The notes under the pieces: model-generated
What the model was told of the DNA's origin: nothing
Seen by the model: only the letters and a program-made list of their open reading frames with translations
Database searches by the model: none
Part shown: positions 54,216 through 62,850 of the stretch, in pieces
Position numbering within the stretch: position 1 is the stretch's first letter
How the letters are laid out: each line of letters opens with the position of its first letter
Assembly (NCBI GenBank): GCA_963743705.1
Contig: CAVUQS010000001.1
Coordinates: 186,001-250,000 of the forward strand
Source of the DNA: PALSA-243 sp963743705
GTDB taxonomy: Bacteria; Acidobacteriota; Terriglobia; Bryobacterales; Bryobacteraceae
DNA: 64,000 nt
Reading direction: 5' to 3'
Translations under genes and position numbers: made by a program

Positions 54216-55433
54216 CTATTGTACCCGGCTCAGGCCTTTGCGCCCGATGTCGTTACGAAAATGGACGCCGTCGAAATGAATGCGCTTGGCGGCGACGTAG
54301 ACGTTGCGAATGGCTTCTTTCAGATCGGCGCCGCGGGCCGTTACGCCGAGCACACGGCCACCGGATGTTTCGAGGCCTGTGGCGCCAAGACGCGTACCGG
54401 CTTGGAACACAGTGGCGCCGGTCGCTTCCGCGGCTTCGATGCCTTTGATCTGCTTGCCGGTCTCGAACACGCCGGGATACCCGCCGGATGCCAGGACCAC
54501 GCAGACGCTCGGTTCGTCGCGCCACTCGATGCGCGCGCCCGCCAGTTTGCCTTCGGCCGCGGCGAGGAGCAGCGGAACAAAATCCGATTGCATGCGATGC
54601 ATGAGCGGCTGCGTCTCAGGGTCGCCTAGGCGCACGTTAAATTCGAGAACCTTGGGGCCGTCGGCGGTCATCATCAAGCCCGCGTAGAGAAAGCCCGTGA
54701 AACGGGTGGCGTCGACGGTGGGGTATATGACGTCGCGCAGGATTTGCTGCGTCTGGGCCGCCGTGAGAATCGACGAATCGCAATAGGCGCCCATACCGCC
54801 AGTGTTCGGACCGGCATCGCCATCGAAGACGGCTTTGTGATCTTGTGTGGGCGCCAGCGGAACGGCGTCGCGGCCGTCGCAGAGAGCGATGAAGCTCACT
54901 TCTTCACCGCGCAGAAATTCTTCGACCACCAACTTGCCTTGCAGTTGCGCGAGCGCGGCATCGGCTTCGGCGAGATCCTGCGCGATGACGACGCCTTTTC
55001 CAGCCGCGAGTCCATCGGCCTTCAGCACGACAGGGAAACCGAAGCGGTCGAGCGCAGCGCGGGCTTCGGCCGGCGTTTCCGCGGTAGCGAAACCGGCGGT
55101 GGGGATTCCGCTTTGCGCAAAAAAGCGCTTTGCAAATACTTTACTGCCTTCGAGTTGGGCGGCCTCGCGTCCTGGCCCGACGATGAGGCGGCCGGCGGCG
55201 CGGAACTCATCGGCCACGCCCTCCACCAGCGGAACCTCGGGGCCGACAACGGTCAGATCGGCGCCGCAATGCTCGGCGGCTTCGAGGAACGAGCCGGTTC
55301 GAGGGAGGCAAGTGGCGACCTGTGCGATGCCGGGGTTGCCGGGAGTCGCGAAGACTTCAACCCCTTGGGATTGCGCTAGTTTCCAACACAGCGCATGCTC
55401 GCGCCCGCCGCTTCCGAGGACCAGGATTTTCAT
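54216..55433 (-). CDS. purD: Phosphoribosylamine-glycine ligase
   Basis: 405 residues. It joins glycine to phosphoribosylamine with ATP in purine synthesis. N-terminal VLGSGGREHALCWKLAQS, central ATP-grasp (FGFPVVLKADGLAAGKGVVIAQ; PLAPTQDHKAVFDGDAGPNTGGMGAY) and metal-binding EFNVRLGDPETQ. The C-terminal hammerhead has VLASGGYP. Slightly short (family about 420-430). It diverges from mnmG with 16 bases between the start codons and may be cotranscribed with tRNA-Arg. Confidence 0.96.
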   Translation of the reverse strand: MKILVLGSGGREHALCWKLAQSQGVEVFATPGNPGIAQVATCLPRTGSFLEAAEHCGADLTVVGPEVPLVEGVADEFRAAGRLIVGPGREAAQLEGSKVFAKRFFAQSGIPTAGFATAETPAEARAALDRFGFPVVLKADGLAAGKGVVIAQDLAEADAALAQLQGKLVVEEFLRGEEVSFIALCDGRDAVPLAPTQDHKAVFDGDAGPNTGGMGAYCDSSILTAAQTQQILRDVIYPTVDATRFTGFLYAGLMMTADGPKVLEFNVRLGDPETQPLMHRMQSDFVPLLLAAAEGKLAGARIEWRDEPSVCVVLASGGYPGVFETGKQIKGIEAAEATGATVFQAGTRLGATGLETSGGRVLGVTARGADLKEAIRNVYVAAKRIHFDGVHFRNDIGRKGLSRVQ

Positions 55434-55449
55434 TCGCTACAATCATAAC

Positions 55450-57252
55450 GTGCGCGAGAAATACGACGTCGTGGTGATCGGCGCGGGCCATGCGGGCTGC
55501 GAGGCGGCGCGCGCGTGCGCACGCCTGGGCCTGAAGACGGCCATGGTCACCATGAACCTCGACCTGATCGCGCAGATGTCTTGCAATCCGGCGATCGGAG
55601 GGATTGCGAAGGGTCATCTGGTGCGCGAGATCGACGCGTTGGGTGGCGTGATGGGCGAGGTCGCGGACGCCGTCGGTATCCAATTTCGCCTGCTGAACAC
55701 CAGCCGCGGCCCGGCGGTCTGGTCGCCACGTGCGCAGATGGATAAGAAAATGTATCGCGTGCGCATGCGCGAGGTACTCGAGCAGGAGCCGAACCTGCGC
55801 ATCAAGCAGGCAGAGGTGGCATCGCTAACGATTGGCGAAGATCGCCGGGCGACGGGAGTCCTGCTGCGCGATGGCCGAGAAATTTCGGCGGGGGCGGTAG
55901 TCGTCACGACCGGGACGTTTCTCAACGGGCTGGCGCATGTTGGTGAATCGAAATATAGTTGCGGTCGGAATGGCGAGGCGCCGTCGCAGCTTCTCGGCGA
56001 TCAACTGCGCAGTCTTGGCCTGAATTGGACCCGCCTGAAAACGGGGACGCCGCCGCGGCTGGATGGGCGGAGCATCGACTGGGCGCAGTTCGAGGCGCAG
56101 CCGGGCGATGCCAATCCGACGCCGTTTTCTTTCCTGACGGAGCGAATTGAGCGGTCACAGATCGAGTGCCACATCGGCTACACGACAGAAGAGACGCTTC
56201 GCGTGCTGCGGGAGGCGATTCCACGGTCGCCGCTCTATAGCGGGCAGATTGAGGGCGTGGGACCGCGTTACTGTCCGTCCATCGAGGACAAGGTCGTTAA
56301 GTTCCCGGACAAGGCGCGTCACCAGATTTTTCTAGAGCCCGAGGGCCTCGACACCAACGAGGTTTATTTGAATGGCATGTCGACGAGCATGCCGATCGAC
56401 GTGCAGATGGCGATGGTCGCGTCGATTCCGGGGCTCGAAGGCGCCGAGATGATCCGGCCGGGGTATGCGATCGAATACGACGCGATCGACCCGCGCGAAC
56501 TACATCATACGCTGGAAGTTAAGTCGATTCCGGGGCTGTACCTGGCCGGCCAGATCAATGGGACGTCGGGCTATGAGGAAGCAGGCTGCCAGGGGCTAAT
56601 TGCCGGTTTGAACGCGGCATGCGGGCTATCGGGACGTGAGCCGGTCGTGATTGGCCGAACCGAAGGGTACACCGGAATTCTAATCGACGATCTGATCACC
56701 AAGGGCGCAGACGAGCCGTATCGCATGTTTACGTCGCGCGCCGAGTTTCGCCTGCATTTGCGAATCGACAATGCCGACGAGCGCTTGACGCCCATAGGCC
56801 GGCGCGCTGGGCTGGTGACCGATGAGCGGTGGCGGGTGTTCGAGCGAAAGCAAGCGCAGAAGGAGCGGTTAACGGCTGCATTGGAGCGGCACAAGCATGG
56901 ACAGTGGTTGAAACGCCCCGAGTCTTCGATGCAGGAGATTCTGCCGTGGGTGTGCGAGACGCTCGGCGAAGAGCCCGCTTACGGCGTGATGACTACCGTC
57001 GAGACCGAAACTAAGTACAGCGGTTATATCGGACAGCAAACACGGCAGATCGAGCGCTTGAAAGATTCGGAGCGGCGGCCCATCCCGCTGGATTTCGGGT
57101 TTGGCGGCATCCCTGGGCTTTCGCATGAGGTGCAGGATAAGCTCGAGCGCGTGCGCCCGTCGACGCTGGGCCAGGCGGCGCGCATCCCTGGCGTGACTCC
57201 GGCCGCTGTTGCCATTCTCGACGTTTACCTGAGTGTTGCGCGTGTTCGGTGA
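55450..57252 (+). CDS. mnmG: tRNA uridine-5-carboxymethylaminomethyl modification enzyme MnmG (GidA)
   Basis: About 600 residues from the GTG at 55450, chosen because it gives the standard N-terminus (V)REKYDVVVIGAGHAGCEAA; the open frame upstream is antisense to purD. FAD loop GAGHAGCE (11-18), SCNPAIGGIAKGHLVREIDALGG with the catalytic Cys, LKTGTPPRLDGRSID, and the signature GQINGTSGYEEAGCQGLIAGLNAA. The C-terminus (SHEVQDKLERVRPSTLGQAARIPGVTPAA) recruits MnmE. With MnmE it modifies wobble U34 in tRNAs. It overlaps rsmG. Confidence 0.95.
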   Translation: MREKYDVVVIGAGHAGCEAARACARLGLKTAMVTMNLDLIAQMSCNPAIGGIAKGHLVREIDALGGVMGEVADAVGIQFRLLNTSRGPAVWSPRAQMDKKMYRVRMREVLEQEPNLRIKQAEVASLTIGEDRRATGVLLRDGREISAGAVVVTTGTFLNGLAHVGESKYSCGRNGEAPSQLLGDQLRSLGLNWTRLKTGTPPRLDGRSIDWAQFEAQPGDANPTPFSFLTERIERSQIECHIGYTTEETLRVLREAIPRSPLYSGQIEGVGPRYCPSIEDKVVKFPDKARHQIFLEPEGLDTNEVYLNGMSTSMPIDVQMAMVASIPGLEGAEMIRPGYAIEYDAIDPRELHHTLEVKSIPGLYLAGQINGTSGYEEAGCQGLIAGLNAACGLSGREPVVIGRTEGYTGILIDDLITKGADEPYRMFTSRAEFRLHLRIDNADERLTPIGRRAGLVTDERWRVFERKQAQKERLTAALERHKHGQWLKRPESSMQEILPWVCETLGEEPAYGVMTTVETETKYSGYIGQQTRQIERLKDSERRPIPLDFGFGGIPGLSHEVQDKLERVRPSTLGQAARIPGVTPAAVAILDVYLSVARVR

Positions 57253-57820
57253 GCTTTTGCGGGCGCGGCTCGATGGAGTGGAGCTTTCGGACGAACAACT
57301 CGCGGCTCTGGAAGCGCACTATGAACTGATGGTGCGATGGAACAAGGCGCTCAATTTAACCAAAATCACTGGCGTGGAAGAGGCGATTGACCGGCACTAC
57401 GGCGAATCGCTGTTTTTAGGGGCGCATTTGCCGGCGGGCAGTCTGCGAATAGCGGATATCGGCTCTGGCCCCGGGTTTCCAGGCTTTCCGATTGCGATTT
57501 TGCGCCCCGAATGCGAAGTCACATTGGTCGAATCGCACCAGCGCAAGGCTGTTTTCCTGCGCGAGGCTTCGCGGGCGATCAGGAACATTAAAGTTCTGGC
57601 GGTACGTGCCGATCAGGTAGAGGGAAGTTTTGATTGGGTGATTTCGCGGGCTGTGAGTTATGAGGATCTGAGGGCCTCGGTGTGGCGATTAGCTCCGCAT
57701 ATCGCGCTGCTTTCCGGTTCGGAGCTCCCTCCGACCGACTGGCGGTGTGATTGGCAGGATGCCGTTGCTGTTCCAGGCGGTGACGCTCGTTTGTTGAGAA
57801 TTGGGCATTGGCTTGGGTAA
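57233..57820 (+). CDS. rsmG: 16S rRNA (guanine-527-N7)-methyltransferase RsmG (GidB)
   Basis: 195 residues from a GTG at 57233 (another GTG at 57242). HYELMVRWNKALNLTKITGVEEAIDRHYGESL, the SAM loop IADIGSGPGFPGFPIAI, and VTLVESHQRKAVFLREASR are standard for the family. The second half (from about 150) is short and diverged compared with the usual 205-215 residues. It methylates G527 of 16S rRNA. It starts within the last codons of mnmG. Confidence 0.93.
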   Translation: MLRVFGELLRARLDGVELSDEQLAALEAHYELMVRWNKALNLTKITGVEEAIDRHYGESLFLGAHLPAGSLRIADIGSGPGFPGFPIAILRPECEVTLVESHQRKAVFLREASRAIRNIKVLAVRADQVEGSFDWVISRAVSYEDLRASVWRLAPHIALLSGSELPPTDWRCDWQDAVAVPGGDARLLRIGHWLG

Positions 57821-57859
57821 GATCGCGTCGCAAGGCCCGTTTCTACGTTGAGGAAGTGA

Positions 57860-57875
57860 TGTTTCACGTGAAACA
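57860..57875. other. parS centromere site 1
   Basis: Perfect 16-base parS palindrome TGTTTCACGTGAAACA, located between rsmG and parA. ParB binds it and spreads to form the segregation complex. Confidence 0.97.
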
Positions 57876-57887
57876 CCGTCGCGGATC

Positions 57888-57903
57888 TGTTTCACGTGAA
57901 ACA
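57888..57903. other. parS centromere site 2
   Basis: A second exact copy of TGTTTCACGTGAAACA, 28 bases after the first (start to start), upstream of parA. The close pair may also let ParB repress parAB. Confidence 0.97.
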
Positions 57904-57974
57904 GTCCAAGGGGTTTACGTCCCGGCTCCTTCTAGCCGTTTAATGTGAAGTTCGAACAATGCTAGGATAGCCGC

Positions 57975-58766
57975 TTGGGCCGGATACTAGCGACAACCAA
58001 CCAAAAAGGCGGAGTCGGCAAGACCACCACTGCCATAAACCTGGCTGCCTCATTGGCAGCTAGTGACTTACGGGTGCTTTTGGTCGATAGCGACCCGCAA
58101 GGCAACGCCACCTCCGGTGTAGGCGTACAGAAAAGCCTCGAACGCACCAGCATGTACCATGCTCTCCTGGGCGATTCTCCCGCGGAAACGACCATCGTCG
58201 CCACCAGTTTTGAGGGCTTATCGCTGATTCCCGCCGACAAGAACCTGGTTGGCGCCAATCTGGAACTCGTCGACCTTCCGGAGCGCGAATTCCGGCTGCG
58301 CCAGCGGCTCGCGCCCATTCGCGGGAACTACGATTACGTCATCATCGATTGCCCGCCAGCTCTCGACTTGCTCACCCTGAACGCGCTCATGGCGGCCGAC
58401 GCTGTGCTCGTGCCCATCCAGTGTGAGTTCTTCGCGCTCGAAGGCATCTCCGAGTTGATGGACACCATCGATCGTATTCGCGAGTCGTTTCACCACCCAC
58501 TCCAAGTCGAAGGCATCTTGCTGACGATGTATGATGACCGCACCAACCTCACCCGGCAAGTCGCCGCCGATCTCCGCGAGTTCTTCCAAGATCAGGTTTT
58601 CAAGACCATCGTCCCGCGAAGCGTCAAACTCGCCGAGGCCCCAAGCTTCGGCAAGCCGATTCTGGCCTATGATCCGCGATCCAAGGGTGCGGAAAGCTAT
58701 ATTCAACTGGCAAAGGAAATTCTGGACCGTGAACAAACCAGACAGCACGCGGCGCGCGCTCGGTAA
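57975..58766 (+). CDS. parA: Chromosome partitioning ATPase ParA (Soj)
   Basis: 263 residues, start TTG at 57975 after an AGGAT site. Deviant Walker A KGGVGKTTT (from residue 11), VLLVDSDPQGNATSGVG, YDYVIIDCPPALDLLTLNALMAADAVLVPIQCEFFALEGI and FKTIVPRSVKLAEAPSFGKPILAYDPRSKGAESY are all normal Soj. It lacks an N-terminal DNA-binding extension, so it is the chromosomal type. It moves ParB-parS complexes over the nucleoid. Confidence 0.96.
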   Translation: MGRILATTNQKGGVGKTTTAINLAASLAASDLRVLLVDSDPQGNATSGVGVQKSLERTSMYHALLGDSPAETTIVATSFEGLSLIPADKNLVGANLELVDLPEREFRLRQRLAPIRGNYDYVIIDCPPALDLLTLNALMAADAVLVPIQCEFFALEGISELMDTIDRIRESFHHPLQVEGILLTMYDDRTNLTRQVAADLREFFQDQVFKTIVPRSVKLAEAPSFGKPILAYDPRSKGAESYIQLAKEILDREQTRQHAARAR

Positions 58767-59622
58767 GGGGCTTGGCGCGCTTCTGCCCGCGCGTCCGCAA
58801 CCCATCGTAGTTCCGGTGGAAGCCCCGCCCGCCACGGTGGAACCAACCGGAAGCATCGCCATCGATCTGATCGACGCCAACCCCCTCCAGCCCCGCCGGA
58901 TCTTTCAGCCGGAGCGCTTGGCGGAACTCGCCCAGTCTATCCGCACCAATGGCATTATCCAGCCGCTGGTGGTCCGCAAGTTCGGCGAGCGTTATCAGTT
59001 AGTTGCGGGGGAGCGGCGCTGGCGCGCCGCCAAGCTTGCGAATCTGTCGCAAGTGCCTGTAGTCATTCAAGAAATCCCCGACGATCGCCTGCTTGAAATC
59101 ACGCTGATCGAAAACATTCAGCGCGAAGACCTGAACCCCATCGAAACCGCGATCGCCTTTCAGCGTATGGCCGAGGAGTTGATGTTGTCGCCGGAAGACA
59201 TCGGGCAACGCACCGGCAAAGACAGGACAACCATTGTCAATTCGCTCCGGCTCCTGCAACTTCCTGCGGATCTTCAGCAACTCGTCGCCGAGCGGCGCTT
59301 AACGGCAGGGCACGCGCGCTGCCTGCTCTCGTTACCGACCAACGACCTCCAGCGCGAAGTGGCCGAGCGCGCCGTCGCCCGCGGCTGGTCCGTGCGCGAA
59401 ATGGAGCGCACTACGCAGAAGATGCTCGAAGGCCGCAAGCCCAAGAGCGTGGATGAAGTGGACCTCGATCCCAATGTCAAAGCGGCGATCCAGGAACTGG
59501 AACGGGTGCTTGGAACGAAAGTTCGGATCGTAGAAAAGGCCAAGCAAAAAGGCCGCATCGAGATCGATTACTATTCCTCGGAAGACCTGGACCGTATTTA
59601 CGGCGCGATTGTAGGCGAGTGA
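58729..59622 (+). CDS. parB: Chromosome partitioning protein ParB (Spo0J)
   Basis: About 297 residues from the GTG at 58729, giving (V)NKPDSTRRALGKGLGALLP, the short ParA-activating N-terminus; the open frame continues upstream over parA. The CTP-binding domain has PRRIFQPERLAELAQSIRTNGIIQPLVVRKFGERYQLVAGERRWRAAKLA (GERRWRA motif) and TLIENIQREDLNPIE. The HTH is LSPEDIGQRTGKDRTTIVNSLRLLQLP. It overlaps parA by 38 bases, so the genes are coupled. Confidence 0.96.
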   Translation: MNKPDSTRRALGKGLGALLPARPQPIVVPVEAPPATVEPTGSIAIDLIDANPLQPRRIFQPERLAELAQSIRTNGIIQPLVVRKFGERYQLVAGERRWRAAKLANLSQVPVVIQEIPDDRLLEITLIENIQREDLNPIETAIAFQRMAEELMLSPEDIGQRTGKDRTTIVNSLRLLQLPADLQQLVAERRLTAGHARCLLSLPTNDLQREVAERAVARGWSVREMERTTQKMLEGRKPKSVDEVDLDPNVKAAIQELERVLGTKVRIVEKAKQKGRIEIDYYSSEDLDRIYGAIVGE

Positions 59623-59692
59623 TACAGCAACCTTTTTGGCCCGCCGCGCGTTAAATCAGTTAGGCTAAATATCGATAGGGGCAGGTCTGTTC

Positions 59693-60448
59693 ATGAGATT
59701 GCAAGCGCTGATTTTGACGGCTCTCTGTGGTGCGGCGGCATTGGTCGCCCAAGAGGCGGTGGTGTCCGTGACGCCGCCATCCTACACCGTGGAGACGGGC
59801 GTCAAGGTTCCATTGAGCCTGATCAACAGCATCAGCACCAAGCACTCCCAGCAAGGCGACGCCGTCTACCTGGAAACTGCCTTCCCGATTCTTGCGAACG
59901 GAAGAATTGTAATTCCCGTGGGAAGCTATGTCGCCGGCACTGTCACTGAAATTAAGAAGCCCGGTCGAATGAAGGGCCGCGGTGAGCTATATGTACGTTT
60001 TGATACATTGACGCTCCCCAATGGCGTCACGCGCGACTTCCGCTCCCGTATGGCAACCATGGACGCCTCCTCTACGGGCAATCTCGATCGCAATGAAGGC
60101 AAAGTTGTAAGCGAGGGAAATAAAACCGGAGACCTGCAGACCGTTGCGGAGACTACCGCCACCGGAGCTTCGCTGGGAGGCATCGCCGGCGCGGTGGCAA
60201 AGCATCCTGGCATGGGCCTTGGCGTCGGCGCAGGCGTTGGCGCGGCGGCCGGCATTATTGCGGTGTTGATTGCACGCGGTCCCGATGCCGTCCTGGCGAA
60301 GGGCAGCACCGTCGAGATGGTTCTCGACCGCACGCTTACCTTCAGCGACAGCGATTTGAATTTCGGAAATTATCAGGCGCCGCGCATGTCGGGGCCGGCT
60401 CCACAAGCGCCGGAAGCTCCCAAAGCGCCGCTTTCCATCCGCAAATAG
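59693..60448 (+). CDS. Secreted protein with glycine-zipper segment
   Basis: 251 residues: signal peptide (MRLQALILTALCGAAALVA) and beta-rich body (YLETAFPILANGRIVIPVGSYVAGTVTEIKKPGRMKGRGELYVRFDTLTLPNG), somewhat like the beta-barrel region of VirB10/TrbI-type proteins. A Gly/Ala-rich stretch (GASLGGIAGAVAKHPGMGLGVGAGVGAAAGIIAVLIARG) follows, like a glycine zipper or membrane insertion segment, and a Pro/Ala tail. No exact family is named. It is envelope-located by inference and converges on the merR gene. Confidence 0.75.
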   Translation: MRLQALILTALCGAAALVAQEAVVSVTPPSYTVETGVKVPLSLINSISTKHSQQGDAVYLETAFPILANGRIVIPVGSYVAGTVTEIKKPGRMKGRGELYVRFDTLTLPNGVTRDFRSRMATMDASSTGNLDRNEGKVVSEGNKTGDLQTVAETTATGASLGGIAGAVAKHPGMGLGVGAGVGAAAGIIAVLIARGPDAVLAKGSTVEMVLDRTLTFSDSDLNFGNYQAPRMSGPAPQAPEAPKAPLSIRK

Positions 60449-60454
60449 CGGCGA

Positions 60455-60835
60455 TCACTTCAACATTTCGAGAATGCCGGCGAGTTCCCGCCGGATTTCA
60501 GGCAAAGGATCGCTCGAGAACAGATCGCGCTGCGCCGATTTCGGGCCGCGTGCTTTCGGAAGCCGAGCCTGTTCGTGCAGCCATTGCCGCGCGCCCTCAA
60601 TGGTGAATTTCTTGTCGTAGAGCAGATGCTTGATGCGCAGCAGCAGCTCGACATCCTTGCGGCGGTAGAGGCGATGTCCGGTGCCCGACTTCTTGGGCGA
60701 AAGCACCGCGAATTCGGTCTCCCAGTAACGCAGGACGTAGGGCTCAACGCCCAGCAAATCGCTCACCTCGCCGATTTTGAAGTACAGCTTATCGGGGATT
60801 TCTGGCGTGCCGGGTTGTAACGCAACATCCGTCAT
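60455..60835 (-). CDS. MerR-family transcriptional regulator
   Basis: 126 residues. A MerR winged helix-turn-helix begins KLYFKIGEVSDLLGVEPYVLRYWETEFAVLSPKKSGTGHRLYRRKDVELLLRIKHLLYDKKFTIEGARQWL, and a short C-terminal helix with no Cys motif follows, so it is not a metal sensor of the MerR type. The sequence (VEPYVLRYWETEF) is that of the short regulators common in acidobacteria and deltaproteobacteria, often near lysine-rich or developmental genes. Targets are unknown. Confidence 0.9.
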   Translation of the reverse strand: MTDVALQPGTPEIPDKLYFKIGEVSDLLGVEPYVLRYWETEFAVLSPKKSGTGHRLYRRKDVELLLRIKHLLYDKKFTIEGARQWLHEQARLPKARGPKSAQRDLFSSDPLPEIRRELAGILEMLK

Positions 60836-60855
60836 GAGCCATCCGCCATCCTAGC

Positions 60856-62850
60856 TCAGTCAAAGCGGATTGTCACCAGATGCTCCCCCCGGGGCAACAC
60901 CACTGTGCGCGGCCCGGCGAGCTCTACAGCATGGATTGCGCCGTCCACCCGCACCTCGCGTGGCGCGCGGTCGAAGATGGCGATGGCGTGAGCCCCGCTG
61001 TAATACGAAAACTCAAGGCCGCCATCCGGCAACTCCTTCGCCGTGCGCAGGTCTCCGTTGAGACGCATCAACCGCGCGTGAAGCGGCGACGGCGCCGATT
61101 CCAGGGTATGCTCCACGGTATGCTTTCCAGCGGGCAGCCAAACTGTCGCGTCGTCGGCCGCGGGCCAGAGCTGGCTATCCACCAGCGCCGGCCCTTTCCA
61201 CGAGACGCCGATGCTGCCGGCGGAATCGATAAACAGCTTCGTCCCCGTACGCGTGAAGCGTGACACCGTGGCGGCCGCCGAAGCCAGAAACGGCAAGTCT
61301 GGCGCGAGCAGTGAATTCTCGCCATATAACGCGACGCGCGAAAAACTGGCGGATGCGCTGTGCACAAGCTGAAACAATTCTGCGCCCGTCTGTTGCTTGG
61401 TCGGGTAGACGTCCTGATAGCGGTCCGCAATGTTGATATCCATGGCAAGATGTCCGCGGTACGGCGTCAGGGCCTGGTATTTTTCGGCGATGGCCTGGTA
61501 GCGTTGCGCGCCGAGGTTCCACACGGTCGCCGGGTCCTCAATCAGAAACGTGAATTGGCGGCTATCGAGCAGCGGCAGGATGCGTGCGGCGTCCGCGCCC
61601 AACGCGTCGCGCATGCCGGCGTCGAAACGATCGTCGACGTGCGTCAGAACAAGATCGAGATCCGGTTTCGTTGCGCGCAGGCTTTCCAGTTCGCCGAGCC
61701 ATTCCCGCTGTATGCGGCGCGCCAGGTCGGCGCGATAGTCCAGAAAGGCGCGGCGTGACGCCTCATCTTTGCGGGCGCCAAACAACTCGATGGGGTCGAA
61801 GCCCGAGCGCGCTTTGAATTCGGCGCGCACGTCGTCGTTCATGGGTGTGAAGCGCGATGGATTGCCCATGCCTTCGAGCGATTCGAAGTACAGTTCGGCA
61901 AGGTTGACGCCGTCCCAGTCGAACCGCGAGATCAACTGCTTCACGCCGGCCGATGCGGCGCGAAAGCAATCGCGGTTCGTCAGGTTCATCAGCTTCCGCC
62001 AATCGAGCTTGGCGTCCTGCAGGACGGCCGTCTTTTCGCGCCACTCCGGGTGGTCGTCCCAGAACTTTTCGCTGACATGCGGCAGCTCGAGCCACGCATA
62101 GACGAGGATGCCTTCGCGATGGCAGACCTGAATGAGTTTCTGGAGATAGCGGTCGCGTTCCTCATCCGGCTCATAGAAATGCCACGCTGCCACGTGCAGC
62201 GCCGCGATGCCGGACTTCCGCCAGCGTTCCGCAAAGTAATCGAGATCGACGCGCGAACGGTAAGCCGAATCGAAGAAGACCCACAGCCGCGAGGTCTGAA
62301 ACGGCATTTCGAGGCCTAGATCGGCCAGCGCCGCGAGCACGTACGGGAAGCGCTCGTAGCCGTGTTCGCCCAGCGCCGCGGCCACCCAAAGCACCGCGCC
62401 CGCACCGCGCCGGATGCCGGCGGTCATGGGCGCGTTCGTCCAGCGCTCACGGGTGAAGACCGTCGCGTTCGCGGGCAAGTCCATCATCGGAAGCTCGAGC
62501 GGCTTTTCCCAGATGATGGGCAGCGACGGACGATGCACGTCGCGCAGGCTCGTCGTGTGCACGGTCTGTTTGCCGCGCTTGAATCCAAACGATTCGGCAA
62601 GCGGCGATTCGCCTTCGAGCACCAGAATCGCGCCCTTTTCGACGCGCTTCTGCCAGGCGGGTAAATAAGGCGCGCCGGCCCGCGCCACCAGAACGTGCGC
62701 CGCCGCGGCTTCCTGCGATTGATAACCGACCGATTCCAGCACCTGCGGCCATGCGCCGGGGTCGCGCGCCAGCACGTTGAAGTAGGGCAACTCCGCGGCC
62801 GAAACGGCAAGCGGCAGCGCCAATAGCAGAAACCTAGCGCGTAACCGCAT
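60856..62850 (-). CDS. Secreted glycoside-hydrolase-like protein
   Basis: About 664 residues from the ATG at 62850 (MRLRARFLLLALPLAVSA signal); upstream in-frame starts to 62904 lie in the preceding gene. After an N-terminal domain (about 20-190) a TIM-barrel-like region has SRLWVFFDSAYRSRVDLDYFAERWRKSGIAALHVAAWHF, VCHREGILVYAWLELPHVSEKFWDDHPEW and FDWDGVNLAELYFESL, with acids in the positions expected for GHL10-like hydrolases. A beta-rich C-terminus (HTVEHTLESAPSP; EVRVDGAIHAVELAG) ends it. It resembles polysaccharide-processing periplasmic enzymes, though the family is not certain. Its start overlaps the TPR/barrel gene by 17 bases. Confidence 0.75.
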   Translation of the reverse strand: MRLRARFLLLALPLAVSAAELPYFNVLARDPGAWPQVLESVGYQSQEAAAAHVLVARAGAPYLPAWQKRVEKGAILVLEGESPLAESFGFKRGKQTVHTTSLRDVHRPSLPIIWEKPLELPMMDLPANATVFTRERWTNAPMTAGIRRGAGAVLWVAAALGEHGYERFPYVLAALADLGLEMPFQTSRLWVFFDSAYRSRVDLDYFAERWRKSGIAALHVAAWHFYEPDEERDRYLQKLIQVCHREGILVYAWLELPHVSEKFWDDHPEWREKTAVLQDAKLDWRKLMNLTNRDCFRAASAGVKQLISRFDWDGVNLAELYFESLEGMGNPSRFTPMNDDVRAEFKARSGFDPIELFGARKDEASRRAFLDYRADLARRIQREWLGELESLRATKPDLDLVLTHVDDRFDAGMRDALGADAARILPLLDSRQFTFLIEDPATVWNLGAQRYQAIAEKYQALTPYRGHLAMDINIADRYQDVYPTKQQTGAELFQLVHSASASFSRVALYGENSLLAPDLPFLASAAATVSRFTRTGTKLFIDSAGSIGVSWKGPALVDSQLWPAADDATVWLPAGKHTVEHTLESAPSPLHARLMRLNGDLRTAKELPDGGLEFSYYSGAHAIAIFDRAPREVRVDGAIHAVELAGPRTVVLPRGEHLVTIRFD

